Part shown: one piece after another, positions 28,243 through 38,395 of the stretch
How positions within the stretch are numbered: position 1 is the first letter of the stretch
How the letters are laid out: the number at the start of each line of letters is the position of its first letter
Assembly: GCA_029242705.1 (NCBI GenBank)
Contig: JAQWTK010000032.1
Span: 1-38,395 of the forward strand
DNA from: Gammaproteobacteria bacterium
GTDB taxonomy: Bacteria > Pseudomonadota > Gammaproteobacteria > Pseudomonadales > Pseudohongiellaceae
Length of the DNA: 38,395 nt
Direction of reading: 5' to 3'
Program-made: the position numbers and the translations under genes
Notes under the pieces: model-generated
Seen by the model: the letters and a program-made list of their open reading frames with translations, nothing else
The model's database searches: none
What the model was told of the DNA's origin: nothing

Positions 28243-29646
28243 TTATTTACCAACGCAAAAACTAGAAAAAATCTCTCCTAACAGATCATCGCTGCTGAAC
28301 TCTCCAGTAATTTCACCGAGTGCCCTATGTGCTAACCTCAAATCTTCTGCTATTAGCTCTAGATGTGAGTGCTCACACACTCTTAGTTCTGCATCAATTA
28401 TGCGGTCTTTGGTCTTCTCTAATGCTATTAAGTGTCTTTTCCTTGCGCTATAGTCACCACCCTCTAAAGGCTGGTATCCGCTGATATTTTTCAGGTGGAC
28501 TTTCAGTGCTTGCATACCATCTGCCGTTTTAACCGAAAGGCTAATAATAGGGATATTTTTTTCCCCTATTAACACAGAAGAATTTCCGCTTTCGTGTTCT
28601 TCTATAAGATCAATTTTATTAAGTATTATTGTTAAATTTTCTAACCTAGCGGGGGCTAAGGACAATTCATCAATAGATTCTTTAAGCCTTTGTACCCAAC
28701 CATCGGTGTCTTTCCGAAGAGATACGGAGTCTATTATTAAAAGAATATGGTCTGTATTTTCTATGGTACTTTTTGCTCTGATAATGCCTTCTTTCTCGAC
28801 CGGATCACTGCTTGGGCGAATGCCAGCGGTATCCGACAAATGTATAGGAATACCTCCTACCATTATTTGAGCTTTTAAAACATCACGTGTGGTTCCAGGG
28901 ATATCCGTAACAATTGCACTGTCTTCTCCTGCCAATGCATTAAGGAGGCTTGATTTACCAACATTTGGTTTACCGACTATAGCTGATTGGGTTCCTTCCT
29001 TAAGAATAATGCCTTGCTTTACTTCTATAAAAATACGGTCTAGATCTTCAATCGCGCTTGTTAATGCTTCTTTTAGATTAGAGTCTGAAATTATACTGAT
29101 ATCTTCATCAGAGAAATCTATAGTCGCTTCTACGTTAATTCTTATAGCGGTTAGCTTGTCTTGTAATTCTTTAATACGAGCAGAAAATTCGCCACGCAAA
29201 GTTCGCGCTGCCGAGCGCACTTGCTGTTGCGAACTCGCATCAATTAAATCGGCTATAGCCTCGGCCTGTGTTAAATCAATTTTTCCATTAAGGAACGATC
29301 GTTCTGTAAACTCTCCAGGATTTGCGAGGCGTGCATTCAGTGAAATTACCCTTTCAAGAACCTCAGTTAGTACCTGGATTCCGCCATGGCCTTGCAGTTC
29401 GAGAATGTCTTCCCCAGTAAAGGAATTGGGGCCTTCAAAAAATATAGCAATGCCGTTGTCTATTGGAACCCCATTGGCTCCAAAGAAATCACAAGAATGA
29501 GCATAACGAGGGTCGGGGTTAAACCCTAGAATTTGTTTACTTATATTTAGGGCATTACTTCCAGAAACTCGAACGACACCAATACCGCCACGGCTAGTAC
29601 CTGTAGCGATAGCGCAGATAGTATCGTTATGATCGGCACTAAACAT
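28243..29646 (-). CDS. mnmE: tRNA modification GTPase MnmE (TrmE)
   Basis: GTPase partner of MnmG in wobble uridine modification. It has 467 residues: an N-terminal tetrahydrofolate-binding domain ([54 protein letters not shown]), then a helical domain with an inserted G domain ([39 protein letters not shown]), and the C-terminal CVGK that matches the catalytic C-(I/V/L)-G-K motif. Start ATG at 29646, 45 bp after yidC. Confidence 0.98.
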   Translation of the reverse strand: MFSADHNDTICAIATGTSRGGIGVVRVSGSNALNISKQILGFNPDPRYAHSCDFFGANGVPIDNGIAIFFEGPNSFTGEDILELQGHGGIQVLTEVLERVISLNARLANPGEFTERSFLNGKIDLTQAEAIADLIDASSQQQVRSAARTLRGEFSARIKELQDKLTAIRINVEATIDFSDEDISIISDSNLKEALTSAIEDLDRIFIEVKQGIILKEGTQSAIVGKPNVGKSSLLNALAGEDSAIVTDIPGTTRDVLKAQIMVGGIPIHLSDTAGIRPSSDPVEKEGIIRAKSTIENTDHILLIIDSVSLRKDTDGWVQRLKESIDELSLAPARLENLTIILNKIDLIEEHESGNSSVLIGEKNIPIISLSVKTADGMQALKVHLKNISGYQPLEGGDYSARKRHLIALEKTKDRIIDAELRVCEHSHLELIAEDLRLAHRALGEITGEFSSDDLLGEIFSSFCVGK

Positions 29647-29691
29647 TAGTCAGCATTTCGGACAATGCAAATCTATTTATGCATTTATCAG

Positions 29692-31368
29692 TTATTTTTT
29701 GCCAGCTTCATACGCGGCTTCAATCTTACGAGTTATATACCATTGTTGGAGAATACCTAGTAAACCATTAGTTAACCAGTAAAGGACTAGTCCGGCCGGA
29801 AACCATAGAAAAATTACCGACATCATAATAGGCATAATTTGCATGACCCTGGCTTGCATTGGGTCGGCGGGCGTGGGGCTAAGTTTTGTTTGTAAAAACA
29901 TGGTTGCGCCCATTAAAAGCGGAAGTATGAAATACGGATCACGAACCGACAAATCAGTAAGCCAACCAAAAAAAGGAGCGTGCCTTAATTCTACGCTTTC
30001 TAATAGGACCCAATACAGCGCTATGAAAACAGGCATCTGTACGAGCATTGGCAAACAACCACCAAACGGGTTTATTTTCTCTTTCTTATATAAATCCATG
30101 GTGGCTTTTTGTAAGCCCATTTTGTCATCGCCATATCTATCCTTAATTTGTTGCATTTTTGGCATTAATCGTCGCATACCTGCCATCGACTTGTATTGAC
30201 TCTCGGACAATTTGTAGAAGAAAGCCTTAACCGTAAGCGTAAGGAATATAATTGATACGCCGTAGTTGCTCATAGCTAAATCGATTCTTGTTAGTAGCCA
30301 ATAGATAGGTGCTGCGAGAAACCATAAGAACCCATAATCGATTGTTAAATCGAGATTTGGCGAGATATCAGCTAGAGAGTATTGGTCTTTTGGCCCGGCA
30401 TAGAATTGAATTTTATGTTCTCCCTCTGTCTGTGCAGGCACAGAGAAAGAGGCGCTAGTAAATTCCCCTAAATACTCGTTGCTGTCATTCTTCCTCGTTG
30501 TAAAACGGTTTGTTTGGTTTGGGTCTGGCACCCAAGCAGATATGAAGTAATGTTGACTGAATCCAATCCAGCCGCCAATTTTCTCTATGGTATTACTGCG
30601 TTCGTCTATATCTTCAAAATCTATTTTTATGTAGGGGTCATCATCAGAGGTAGCCACAAAACCTAGAAAAGTTCGTCCAAGGCCGCCAGCATTGCTAGGG
30701 TCGTCAAAACCGCTTCTCTTTATTTGTCCGTATGCATTTGCTTGCCAGGGAGAAGAAGAGCGGTTGTCTATTAAAAATTCAACGTCAATCAGATAGTTGT
30801 TTCTATAAAATGTATAACGTTTCGTCACTGTAACGTCAGTGGTTGGCGACGTTACTAGATCTACAATTAACGATTGTTCTCCATCTTCTAATTGATAGGA
30901 ATTAAGCTGAGACTGATAAACGGCTCTACCAGAATTATCCACACCATCTTGACCAATTAAGCCGCTTTGTGCAACATAAGTTCTGCCTACGGAAGATTCA
31001 AGGATAACAAAGGGGTCATCTGGAACATTTAATTGTTTTAAATACTCGGGCAGCGCTAGCTCAATAATATCCCCACCGCTCAAGTCAATAACAATCGCCA
31101 GCGTATCGGTTTGTACATTGATCAGTTGCCCCGTCCTGGCGCTAGCAACTTCGGCAGCAATGATATCTGTATTATTAACGGAAGAGTTTCCCGGCAGTTG
31201 GGTTGGAATATCAGCATCCCTCTGGACTGGGGGCTCAGAAATTTGGGTGGTTGCGATTCTTGTGGTGCTGTCTTCTACTATAGGAGGATAATCATCTTGC
31301 CATGCCAACAACATTAGATAGGTAATAACAGCAAGAGATGTGTATAGCGCAAACTTTGTTAAATCCAT
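29692..31368 (-). CDS. yidC: Membrane protein insertase YidC
   Basis: Inserts and folds inner-membrane proteins, alone or with SecYEG, including Fo c of ATP synthase. It has 558 residues: an N-terminal anchor (MDLTKFALYTSLAVITYLML), a large periplasmic beta domain (about 60-340) and the conserved five-helix core beginning LDLTIDYGFLWFLAAPIYWL. Core marks are NYGVSIIFLTLTVKAFFYKL, the cytoplasmic hairpin (KMQQIKDRYGDDKMGLQKAT), NPFGGCLPMLVQMPVFIALY and LQTKLSPTPADPMQARVMQI. I chose the ATG at 31368 because TAGGTGG precedes it by a good distance and it gives the usual MDxxK start; a GTG at 31377 is in frame. It follows yidD by 9 bp. Confidence 0.97.
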   Translation of the reverse strand: MDLTKFALYTSLAVITYLMLLAWQDDYPPIVEDSTTRIATTQISEPPVQRDADIPTQLPGNSSVNNTDIIAAEVASARTGQLINVQTDTLAIVIDLSGGDIIELALPEYLKQLNVPDDPFVILESSVGRTYVAQSGLIGQDGVDNSGRAVYQSQLNSYQLEDGEQSLIVDLVTSPTTDVTVTKRYTFYRNNYLIDVEFLIDNRSSSPWQANAYGQIKRSGFDDPSNAGGLGRTFLGFVATSDDDPYIKIDFEDIDERSNTIEKIGGWIGFSQHYFISAWVPDPNQTNRFTTRKNDSNEYLGEFTSASFSVPAQTEGEHKIQFYAGPKDQYSLADISPNLDLTIDYGFLWFLAAPIYWLLTRIDLAMSNYGVSIIFLTLTVKAFFYKLSESQYKSMAGMRRLMPKMQQIKDRYGDDKMGLQKATMDLYKKEKINPFGGCLPMLVQMPVFIALYWVLLESVELRHAPFFGWLTDLSVRDPYFILPLLMGATMFLQTKLSPTPADPMQARVMQIMPIMMSVIFLWFPAGLVLYWLTNGLLGILQQWYITRKIEAAYEAGKK

Positions 31369-31377
31369 TTGGCCCAC

Positions 31378-31608
31378 CTATGCGTTGTCCTGAGTTTCGG
31401 GGACAGGGTCGTGACCACCTTGGTGCCAGGGATGGCAACTACAGATGCGCTTTGTGCCTAAGAAGGCCCCTTTTATAACGCCATGCTTTTCAATCGCTTG
31501 TTTAGTGTACTGAGAACAAGTAGGGTGGAATCGACATTGATTGCCGATTAGAAAACTCAGGGTTAGCTGATACAAGCTAATAAGTTTTATAAAAATTAGC
31601 TTAATCAT
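31378..31608 (-). CDS. yidD: Membrane protein insertion efficiency factor YidD
   Basis: Small amphipathic inner-membrane protein that assists YidC-dependent insertion. It has 76 residues with the cysteine-rich family core [20 protein letters not shown] followed by HGVIKG and the [15 protein letters not shown] block. Start ATG at 31608, overlapping the rnpA end by 8 bp; yidC follows. Confidence 0.96.
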   Translation of the reverse strand: MIKLIFIKLISLYQLTLSFLIGNQCRFHPTCSQYTKQAIEKHGVIKGAFLGTKRICSCHPWHQGGHDPVPETQDNA

Positions 31609-32008
31609 TAAAAGATCTTCCTTGTTGATCGACGGCCGCTAATTGTCTAGCAGCCTTACTTTGGAGGTCGGCCCAAAGCGAATTTAATTTATGCATTACC
31701 TTGGTATTGCCAAGGCTATCTGCGTCTCTGCGAGCTAAGACGATAATATCCAGCCCCGAAAGTTGTTGTGCTGCATGTCGGAAAGAATATCTTATCAATC
31801 GTTTTATTCTATTACGGTGAACAGCTTTAGCCACATTCTTTTTAGCAATGACCATACCTAGTCTTCCGCGAGCCATGTTATTATTTTTTGCCAGCATTAG
31901 AAAATATCGACAAGAAACCTTATAACCTGCATTTTCGAATACAGCCTTATAATCGGCACTAGTTTGAAGCCGAGAATCTTTAGGAAAACCAAGCTCAGCC
32001 ACAAACAC
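31601..32008 (-). CDS. rnpA: Ribonuclease P protein component
   Basis: Protein cofactor of RNase P, which trims the 5' leader of tRNA precursors. It has 135 residues. The central RNR motif is [20 protein letters not shown], preceded by [10 protein letters not shown] and followed by [14 protein letters not shown]. The start is the GTG at 32008. It lies 27 bp after rpmH and overlaps yidD by 8 bp, in the classic rpmH-rnpA-yidD-yidC order. The C-terminus ([10 protein letters not shown]) is a short extension beyond the fold. Confidence 0.95.
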   Translation of the reverse strand: MFVAELGFPKDSRLQTSADYKAVFENAGYKVSCRYFLMLAKNNNMARGRLGMVIAKKNVAKAVHRNRIKRLIRYSFRHAAQQLSGLDIIVLARRDADSLGNTKVMHKLNSLWADLQSKAARQLAAVDQQGRSFND

Positions 32009-32035
32009 TCTCTAAATGTTAAGGTAAAAGATTAA

Positions 32036-32170
32036 TCAGGCAGATAATTTAGCGCGGCCTTTAGCCCGCCTTCTTTTAAGAACGAGACGCCCGCCCTTAG
32101 TTGCCATCCTCGCCCTGAAGCCGTGAGTACGTGCTCGTTTCAAAACGCTGGGTTGAAAAGTTCTCTTCAT
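32036..32170 (-). CDS. rpmH: Ribosomal protein L34
   Basis: 44-residue, very basic large-subunit protein: [20 protein letters not shown] then [20 protein letters not shown] and KLSA. Length and sequence are canonical for L34. Start ATG at 32170; stop TGA at 32036-32038. It is the first gene of the rpmH-rnpA-yidD-yidC series and diverges from dnaA. Confidence 0.98.
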   Translation of the reverse strand: MKRTFQPSVLKRARTHGFRARMATKGGRLVLKRRRAKGRAKLSA

Positions 32171-32229
32171 AATAGAAATTCCAATGGTACTTTAATCGAA
32201 CATTTGATTGGATTCGAAAAAGAGGGCGA

Positions 32230-32258
32230 ATTCTAGATGGTTTGCTGTTAAGTTTCAA
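32230..32258 (-). promoter_or_regulatory. Sigma70 promoter for rpmH-rnpA
   Basis: Read on the minus strand: TTGAAA (32253-32258), 17-bp spacer, TAGAAT (32230-32235). Ten of twelve consensus positions match with ideal spacing; the transcript would start near 32223, about 53 bases before rpmH. Confidence 0.7.
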
Positions 32259-32354
32259 TGCAAACAAAAGCCTAATTTATTTGTTCGATAACAGATATTG
32301 AGAAAATTTCAGGTTTAACAGGCTGTTTTGATTTAACCAAAACTTAATAACAAG

Positions 32355-32363
32355 TTATCCACA
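32355..32363 (+). promoter_or_regulatory. DnaA box TTATCCACA (perfect)
   Basis: Exact match to the strongest DnaA-box sequence, upstream of dnaA. A near-match TTATCAACA follows 6 bp later at 32370-32378. Confidence 0.8.
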
Positions 32364-32503
32364 ATTTATTTATCAACAGCCAAGTGTTTTTTAACGAAAT
32401 AAACCCTACTTTTTACCCGGTTTTTATTAGTAAAAACTCTATAAAATATTGAAAAATAAGGATTTAATTTGTGATGAAAAAACTGCTTTTTTGGTTCTTG
32501 GCC

Positions 32504-32534
32504 GGTGGATAACTTCGCTTTCAATGGCTAGAAT
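32504..32534 (+). promoter_or_regulatory. Possible dnaA promoter overlapped by a near-match DnaA box
   Basis: A -10-like TAGAAT (32529-32534) lies 17 bp after a poor -35 region (32506-32511) that is itself covered by a minus-strand DnaA box with one mismatch, TTATCCACC (32504-32512). If this is the promoter, DnaA would compete with RNA polymerase, fitting the known autoregulation of dnaA. Confidence 0.35.
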
Positions 32535-32571
32535 TGCTATCAAAATTTAAATGTGTATTCAGGGCAAAAAA

Positions 32572-34017
32572 GTGACTTCAGAACAATGGCAATATTGTAT
32601 TGATCGTTTAAAAGCGGAAGTTCCTGTCCAACAGTTTAATATATGGATTGCTCCACTTAAGGCAGAGTTTGAGCCGAATTTACTTCGCGTTTTTGCTCCT
32701 AATCGATTTATTTTAGACTGGGTTAAGGGAAAGTTTCTTCAGCGAATTGAGGAAATCGTTGCTGAATCTATTGACGAAAATTTGCGAATAAGCTTGGAGG
32801 TTTTGGCGAATGATGGTCCATTTCTAAATGAACCGACACAAAAACCCCTATACCCCGGGACTGTCGATAGTGCTGCCCTTAGTTCCAATCGCCCTGCAAG
32901 GGATTTGCATAGCAAGCCACCGCTAGGCCAAAAAAAGCCTACTAAGCCAGAACTAAAATTAGAAAAGGATATCGTTGTAGCCGGAAAACTGCATCATCGT
33001 GGTGCGCTAAATGGTGAAAATAATTTTGATAATTTCGTTATTGGAAAGTCTAATCAATTGGCTAGGGCGGCGGCAATGCAGGTTGCAGAAAACCCTGGGC
33101 ACGCATACAACCCATTATTTATTTACGGGGGTGTTGGCCTAGGAAAAACCCATTTAATGCATGCGATTGGTAATTATTTGGTTGCAAAAAAGCCAAATGC
33201 TAAAGTGGTTTATCTGCATTCTGAAACGTTTGTGGCGACCATGGTTTCAGCTTTGCAACTGAATGCGATAAATGAATTTAAACGGTTTTATCGGTCGGTA
33301 GACGCCTTGTTAATCGACGATATACAGTTTTTTGCAGGAAAAGAGCGCTCGCAAGAAGAGTTTTTCCATACTTTCAACGCCTTGTTAGAAGGGGGGCATC
33401 AAATCATATTGACTTGCGACCGTTTTCATAAGGAAATAAATGGCCTTGAAGAACGCTTAAAATCAAGGTTTGCTTGGGGTTTAACTGTTGCGGTAGAGCC
33501 CCCCGAATTAGAAACTCGAGCTGCAATATTAATGAACAAGGCGGAACTCTCTAATGTTGTTCTGCCATATGACGCCGCGTTATTTATTGCTCAAAGACTC
33601 CGGTCTAATGTAAGAGAGTTAGAAGGCGCTCTGAAAAGAGTTATTGCTCATGCGAACTTTAAAGGCGAGAGAATTAGCGTTGAGCTAATAAAAGAAGCTT
33701 TAAGAGATCTCTTTGCGCTGCAAGATAAACTGGTAAGCATAGATAACATTCAGCGATCTGTTGCTGAATACTACAAAATTAAGATGGCGGATATGCTATC
33801 TAAGCGGAGAAATCGCTCTATTGCTAGACCGAGGCAGGTAGCCATGACCTTATCTAAGGAGTTGACGAACCATAGTTTGCCAGAAATTGGAGATGCATTT
33901 GGTGGCCGAGATCATACAACTGTATTACATGCTTGCAAGCAAATTAACAAGTTGCGCCATAGTTCTATAGATATCAAAGAAGATTATAATAATTTGCTTC
34001 GCTCACTTTCTAGCTAG
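32572..34017 (+). CDS. dnaA: Chromosomal replication initiator DnaA
   Basis: AAA+ initiator that binds DnaA boxes, melts the origin and loads DnaB. From the GTG at 32572 it has 481 residues. Domain I is [20 protein letters not shown] then FNIWIAPL; domain II (about 80-145) is a variable Pro/Lys linker; domain III has [14 protein letters not shown], Walker [10 protein letters not shown] (186-194), Walker [10 protein letters not shown] (246-254) and LKSRFAWGL; domain IV ends with [20 protein letters not shown] then [20 protein letters not shown], the DnaA-box-binding signature. An in-frame ATG lies at 32551, but the GTG has AGGG 7 bases upstream and gives the usual short N-terminus. dnaN follows after 29 bp. 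Confidence 0.97.
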   Translation: MTSEQWQYCIDRLKAEVPVQQFNIWIAPLKAEFEPNLLRVFAPNRFILDWVKGKFLQRIEEIVAESIDENLRISLEVLANDGPFLNEPTQKPLYPGTVDSAALSSNRPARDLHSKPPLGQKKPTKPELKLEKDIVVAGKLHHRGALNGENNFDNFVIGKSNQLARAAAMQVAENPGHAYNPLFIYGGVGLGKTHLMHAIGNYLVAKKPNAKVVYLHSETFVATMVSALQLNAINEFKRFYRSVDALLIDDIQFFAGKERSQEEFFHTFNALLEGGHQIILTCDRFHKEINGLEERLKSRFAWGLTVAVEPPELETRAAILMNKAELSNVVLPYDAALFIAQRLRSNVRELEGALKRVIAHANFKGERISVELIKEALRDLFALQDKLVSIDNIQRSVAEYYKIKMADMLSKRRNRSIARPRQVAMTLSKELTNHSLPEIGDAFGGRDHTTVLHACKQINKLRHSSIDIKEDYNNLLRSLSS

Positions 34018-34046
34018 CAACTATCTGATTAATAAGGGAAAACCGT

Positions 34047-35150
34047 ATGCAATTTTCTATTTCAAGAGAATCATTTTTGAAGCCATTGCAAGTGGTTAGT
34101 GGTGTTGTGGAGCGACGACAAACACTGCCAGTTTTGTCGAACGTTCTTCTTCAATTGAGCGATAGTGAGCTATCACTTACAGGCACAGATCTAGAAGTTG
34201 AATTAGTTGGTCGAGCCCAGGTCGATAGCGCAAAGCTGGACGGCGAAACGACTTTGCCAGCCCGAAAGCTATTAGATATTTGTAAGTCTCTACCAGAAGG
34301 CTCGCTTATAGATATATCGGTTGTGGATAACAAGGTATTGCTTAAATCAGGGCGATCTAGATTCATGTTAGCGTCTCTTGCTGCTTCTGAATTCCCGAAG
34401 GTCGATGAAGAGCCTGGCTCTTTCTCATTAAATATTACGCAGGCGAAACTTAAAGAATTACTTGATGCTACAAGCTTTGCTATGGCACAGCAGGATGTAA
34501 GATATTATCTTAATGGAATGTTGTTCGAGGTTGGTGAGGACTACCTTAGGGTTGTTTCTACAGATGGCCATAGACTGGCAATGGAAACGGTTAGATTAGA
34601 AAGCACTGTAGCTGAAACTCAGCAATTAATACTTCCTAGAAAAGGAATAATGGAGTTGACTCGTCTCCTTGCTGATGATGGCGAAGAGATCAAGTTAACT
34701 TTCGGAGCAAATCATATCAGAGTAGCGATCCCAGAATTTACTTTTACCTCTAAGCTCGTTGATGGCAAGTTCCCAGATTATAATAGAGTTTTACCAAAAG
34801 GCGGAGACCGTGTATTAACAAATGATCGAGAAGAGTTGAGACAAGCTTTTTCTCGGGCATCTATCCTTTCTAACGAGAAATACCATGGTGTGCGAATAAT
34901 TCTATCTGAGAATGAGCTCAAAATTTTAGCTAATAACCCCGAGCAGGAAGAGGCGGAGGAAGTTGTTGCTGTTTCTTACGACTCAGAAGCATTAGAAATG
35001 GGCTTTAATGTAAGCTATTTGATTGATGTTTTATCTACGCTACAAAGCCAAAAAGTAAAAATTACATTATCGGATGCAAATAGTAGTGCTCTATTGGAAG
35101 CTGATGAAGGCTCCGAAGCGTTATATGTCGTTATGCCTATGCGATTGTAG
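34047..35150 (+). CDS. dnaN: DNA polymerase III beta subunit (sliding clamp)
   Basis: Ring-shaped processivity clamp of DNA polymerase III, 367 residues in three repeated domains. N-terminal MQFSISRESFLKPLQVVSGV, VVERRQTLPVLSNVLLQLSD, central YYLNGMLFEVGEDYLRVVST then DGHRLAME, and the C-terminal hydrophobic-pocket end ALYVVMPMRL are all canonical. Start ATG at 34047 with AAGGGAAAAC upstream. It lies in the conserved dnaA-dnaN-recF-gyrB series. A perfect DnaA box on the minus strand (34322-34330) lies inside this gene. Confidence 0.98.
   Translation: MQFSISRESFLKPLQVVSGVVERRQTLPVLSNVLLQLSDSELSLTGTDLEVELVGRAQVDSAKLDGETTLPARKLLDICKSLPEGSLIDISVVDNKVLLKSGRSRFMLASLAASEFPKVDEEPGSFSLNITQAKLKELLDATSFAMAQQDVRYYLNGMLFEVGEDYLRVVSTDGHRLAMETVRLESTVAETQQLILPRKGIMELTRLLADDGEEIKLTFGANHIRVAIPEFTFTSKLVDGKFPDYNRVLPKGGDRVLTNDREELRQAFSRASILSNEKYHGVRIILSENELKILANNPEQEEAEEVVAVSYDSEALEMGFNVSYLIDVLSTLQSQKVKITLSDANSSALLEADEGSEALYVVMPMRL
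34322..34330 (-). promoter_or_regulatory. Perfect DnaA box inside dnaN
   Basis: TGTGGATAA on the plus strand, that is TTATCCACA on the minus strand, within the codons for VVDNK of DnaN. It may be chance or an outlying regulatory site. Confidence 0.4.
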
Positions 35151-35175
35151 GCTTTATATTGTTATCCTTTTATAG

Positions 35176-36252
35176 ATGAGCTTTTTAAAGACTCTCAAAA
35201 TCAACTCTGTAAGGAATATAGAGTATGCAGAGCTAGAGCTAAGCCCAAAATTGAACCTTATTTATGGCAATAATGGTAGTGGCAAAACTAGCATACTGGA
35301 ATCAGTTCATTTGCTAGCAATGGGGCGTTCTTTTAGGACTTCGAAAACCAACTCTCTAATTACTGAATATGATCCTGGTTTAGCGATTTATGGAGAAACC
35401 GGAGCTAATTGTAAAATTGGCTTCTCTAAAGCAAATCGCCAAAAACATCAGCTTAAACTTGATTCGACGCTTCAAAAGAACTGGGACTCTGTAGCGCGAA
35501 ACCTCCCGGTTCAAGTTATAGATTCCAATTCATTTCTTCTCCTAGAAGGCGGGCCGAAAGCGAGACGGCGCTTTTTGGATTGGGGCGTGTTTCACGTGAA
35601 ACAACATTTTGTTAGCGATTGGCGTTCGACCAGGAAATGTATAGCTAATCGCAACGCTCTGCTCAGGGCCGGAGGGCTTGATAATGACCAATTTAGGGCT
35701 TGGGATATAGAGCTTAGTCAATCCTCAGAAAAAGTTGACTTAGCGAGAGCAGAATATTTTGGCTTATTTGAGCCTGTTTTCAAAGATATTTATAAATCAT
35801 TAGCTGGAGAGAACCCAATATCTATATCTTATTGGCGAGGCTGGCCAGATGGTGAGCCTTTACGCGAGGTTTTGAGCGCATCTAGAGATAGAGATCAAAA
35901 ATATGGATCCACCCAAAGCGGCCCCCATCGAGCCGATATTCATGTTAGATATGGTAGCCAGCCTGCTATTGAGGTTTTATCTAGAGGGCAACAAAAAGTT
36001 TTGGTGAGCGCATTGAAAATTGCGCAAGGAATAGTTTATTCAAGACTTATTGGCGATGAATGCATATATTTGTTAGATGATTTGCCGGCGGAGTTGGACA
36101 ATGAAAATCGAGACAAGATAATTGCTAAAATTTTTAAACTAGAATGCCAGCTATTTATAACCAGCATCGACTTGGATTCAACTAAAGATTTTGCTGAAAG
36201 CATACCAAAAACGCGGACGTTCCACGTGGAACATGGTAAAATAAAGGCTTGA
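35176..36252 (+). CDS. recF: DNA replication and repair protein RecF
   Basis: SMC-like ATPase that helps RecOR load RecA at gaps and supports stalled forks. It has 358 residues. Walker A is GNNGSGKTS (31-39), the family block RRRFLDWGVFHVKQHF is at 131-146, the signature-type SRGQQKVLVSALKIAQG follows, and Walker B is YLLDDLPAELD. The start is the ATG at 35176, 25 bp after dnaN. Two parS-like sites are embedded in the coding sequence, at codons for residues 138-143 and 348-353. Confidence 0.97.
   Translation: MSFLKTLKINSVRNIEYAELELSPKLNLIYGNNGSGKTSILESVHLLAMGRSFRTSKTNSLITEYDPGLAIYGETGANCKIGFSKANRQKHQLKLDSTLQKNWDSVARNLPVQVIDSNSFLLLEGGPKARRRFLDWGVFHVKQHFVSDWRSTRKCIANRNALLRAGGLDNDQFRAWDIELSQSSEKVDLARAEYFGLFEPVFKDIYKSLAGENPISISYWRGWPDGEPLREVLSASRDRDQKYGSTQSGPHRADIHVRYGSQPAIEVLSRGQQKVLVSALKIAQGIVYSRLIGDECIYLLDDLPAELDNENRDKIIAKIFKLECQLFITSIDLDSTKDFAESIPKTRTFHVEHGKIKA
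35588..35603. promoter_or_regulatory. parS centromere site 1 (perfect 16-bp palindrome)
   Basis: TGTTTCACGTGAAACA, an exact match to the consensus chromosomal parS bound by ParB/Spo0J. It lies within recF, about 3.2 kb from the rpmH-dnaA gap, and covers the codons for V-F-H-V-K-Q (residues 138-143). Confidence 0.95.
36218..36233. promoter_or_regulatory. parS centromere site 2 (variant)
   Basis: CGTTCCACGTGGAACA: a perfect 14-bp palindrome GTTCCACGTGGAAC, the form of parS known in Pseudomonas, with one outer mismatch. It lies at the 3' end of recF, 614 bp beyond site 1, over codons for T-F-H-V-E-H (348-353). Confidence 0.85.
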
Positions 36253-36283
36253 TTTATAATTACTTTATCTAATTTTGGCATAA

Positions 36284-38395
<2,112 letters not shown>

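Larger units (their letters stand above)
32171..32571. other. Intergenic region between rpmH and dnaA, candidate oriC
   Basis: 401 bp between divergent genes. It contains one perfect DnaA box TTATCCACA (32355-32363, plus), a one-mismatch TTATCAACA directly after it (32370-32378, plus), a one-mismatch TTATCCACC (32504-32512, minus), AT-rich sequence at 32390-32475, and promoters for both flanking genes. Divergent rpmH/dnaA gaps serve as the origin in Pseudomonas. Gene direction flips here: genes to the left read minus, genes to the right read plus, as expected around a bidirectional origin. Confidence 0.6.

Noticed and set aside
28884-28889. CACGTG in mnmE as a parS
   Set aside because: The flanks ACAT and TGGT give no extended palindrome.
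28889-29500. 203-codon open frame antisense to mnmE
   Set aside because: Serine/leucine-rich composition is the mirror of the mnmE coding frame; no domain recognisable.

Overview
The window is a compact, fairly AT-rich stretch of a gammaproteobacterial chromosome around the replication origin. The order mnmE-mnmG-rsmG-parA-parB-atpIBEFHAGDC, the cluster yidC-yidD-rnpA-rpmH, and dnaA-dnaN-recF-gyrB reading away on the other strand are typical of non-enteric Gammaproteobacteria. GyrB carries the long gammaproteobacterial insert, and DnaA, HexR, UvrD and GlmS read as gammaproteobacterial proteins. The TRAP transporter, the PQQ alcohol dehydrogenase and the low GC suggest a marine heterotroph. 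I cannot place it to genus.

Layout. Positions 1-9061 are accessory and housekeeping: the 3' part of uvrD; a TRAP transporter whose binding protein (dctP, plus strand) converges on its membrane genes (dctM, dctQ, minus strand) and a small membrane protein; a DUF4265 protein; yaaA; a DUF938 methyltransferase; a membrane-anchored split-barrel-like protein; a FemAB-like/GNAT protein; and a HexR-type regulator. Positions 9414-11733 hold a two-gene oxidation module: a lipoprotein cytochrome c with an unusual CX3CH haem motif and a lipoprotein PQQ alcohol dehydrogenase with the Asp signature of lanthanide-dependent enzymes. A 19-bp perfect-stem bidirectional terminator closes it against a convergent SDR gene. 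Positions 11824-16142 (minus) hold glmU-glmS, a 56-residue DUF1272 gene and the SDR. Positions 16188-23445 are the complete F1Fo ATP synthase operon with a good sigma70 promoter and a strong terminator. Positions 23521-32170 (minus) hold parB, parA, rsmG, mnmG, mnmE, yidC, yidD, rnpA and rpmH. From 32572 to the end (plus) lie dnaA, dnaN, recF and a gyrB truncated by the window edge.

How it works together. The right half is the start, segregation and early expression zone of the chromosome. There are two candidate origins: rpmH-dnaA at 32171-32571, and mnmG-mnmE at 27877-28242, which has DnaA boxes and two exact AT-only-but-one 13-mer repeats. Two parS-like sites lie inside recF, each overlapping an FHV tripeptide, while ParA and ParB are encoded about 11 kb away. 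I found no phage, IS element, CRISPR array, tRNA or rRNA. The points most worth a second look are the CX3CH cytochrome/PQQ-dehydrogenase pair, the recF parS pair, the second origin-like region, the ATP synthase promoter with a 12-bp palindrome in its spacer and no standard atpI start, and the variant P-loop of the alpha subunit.
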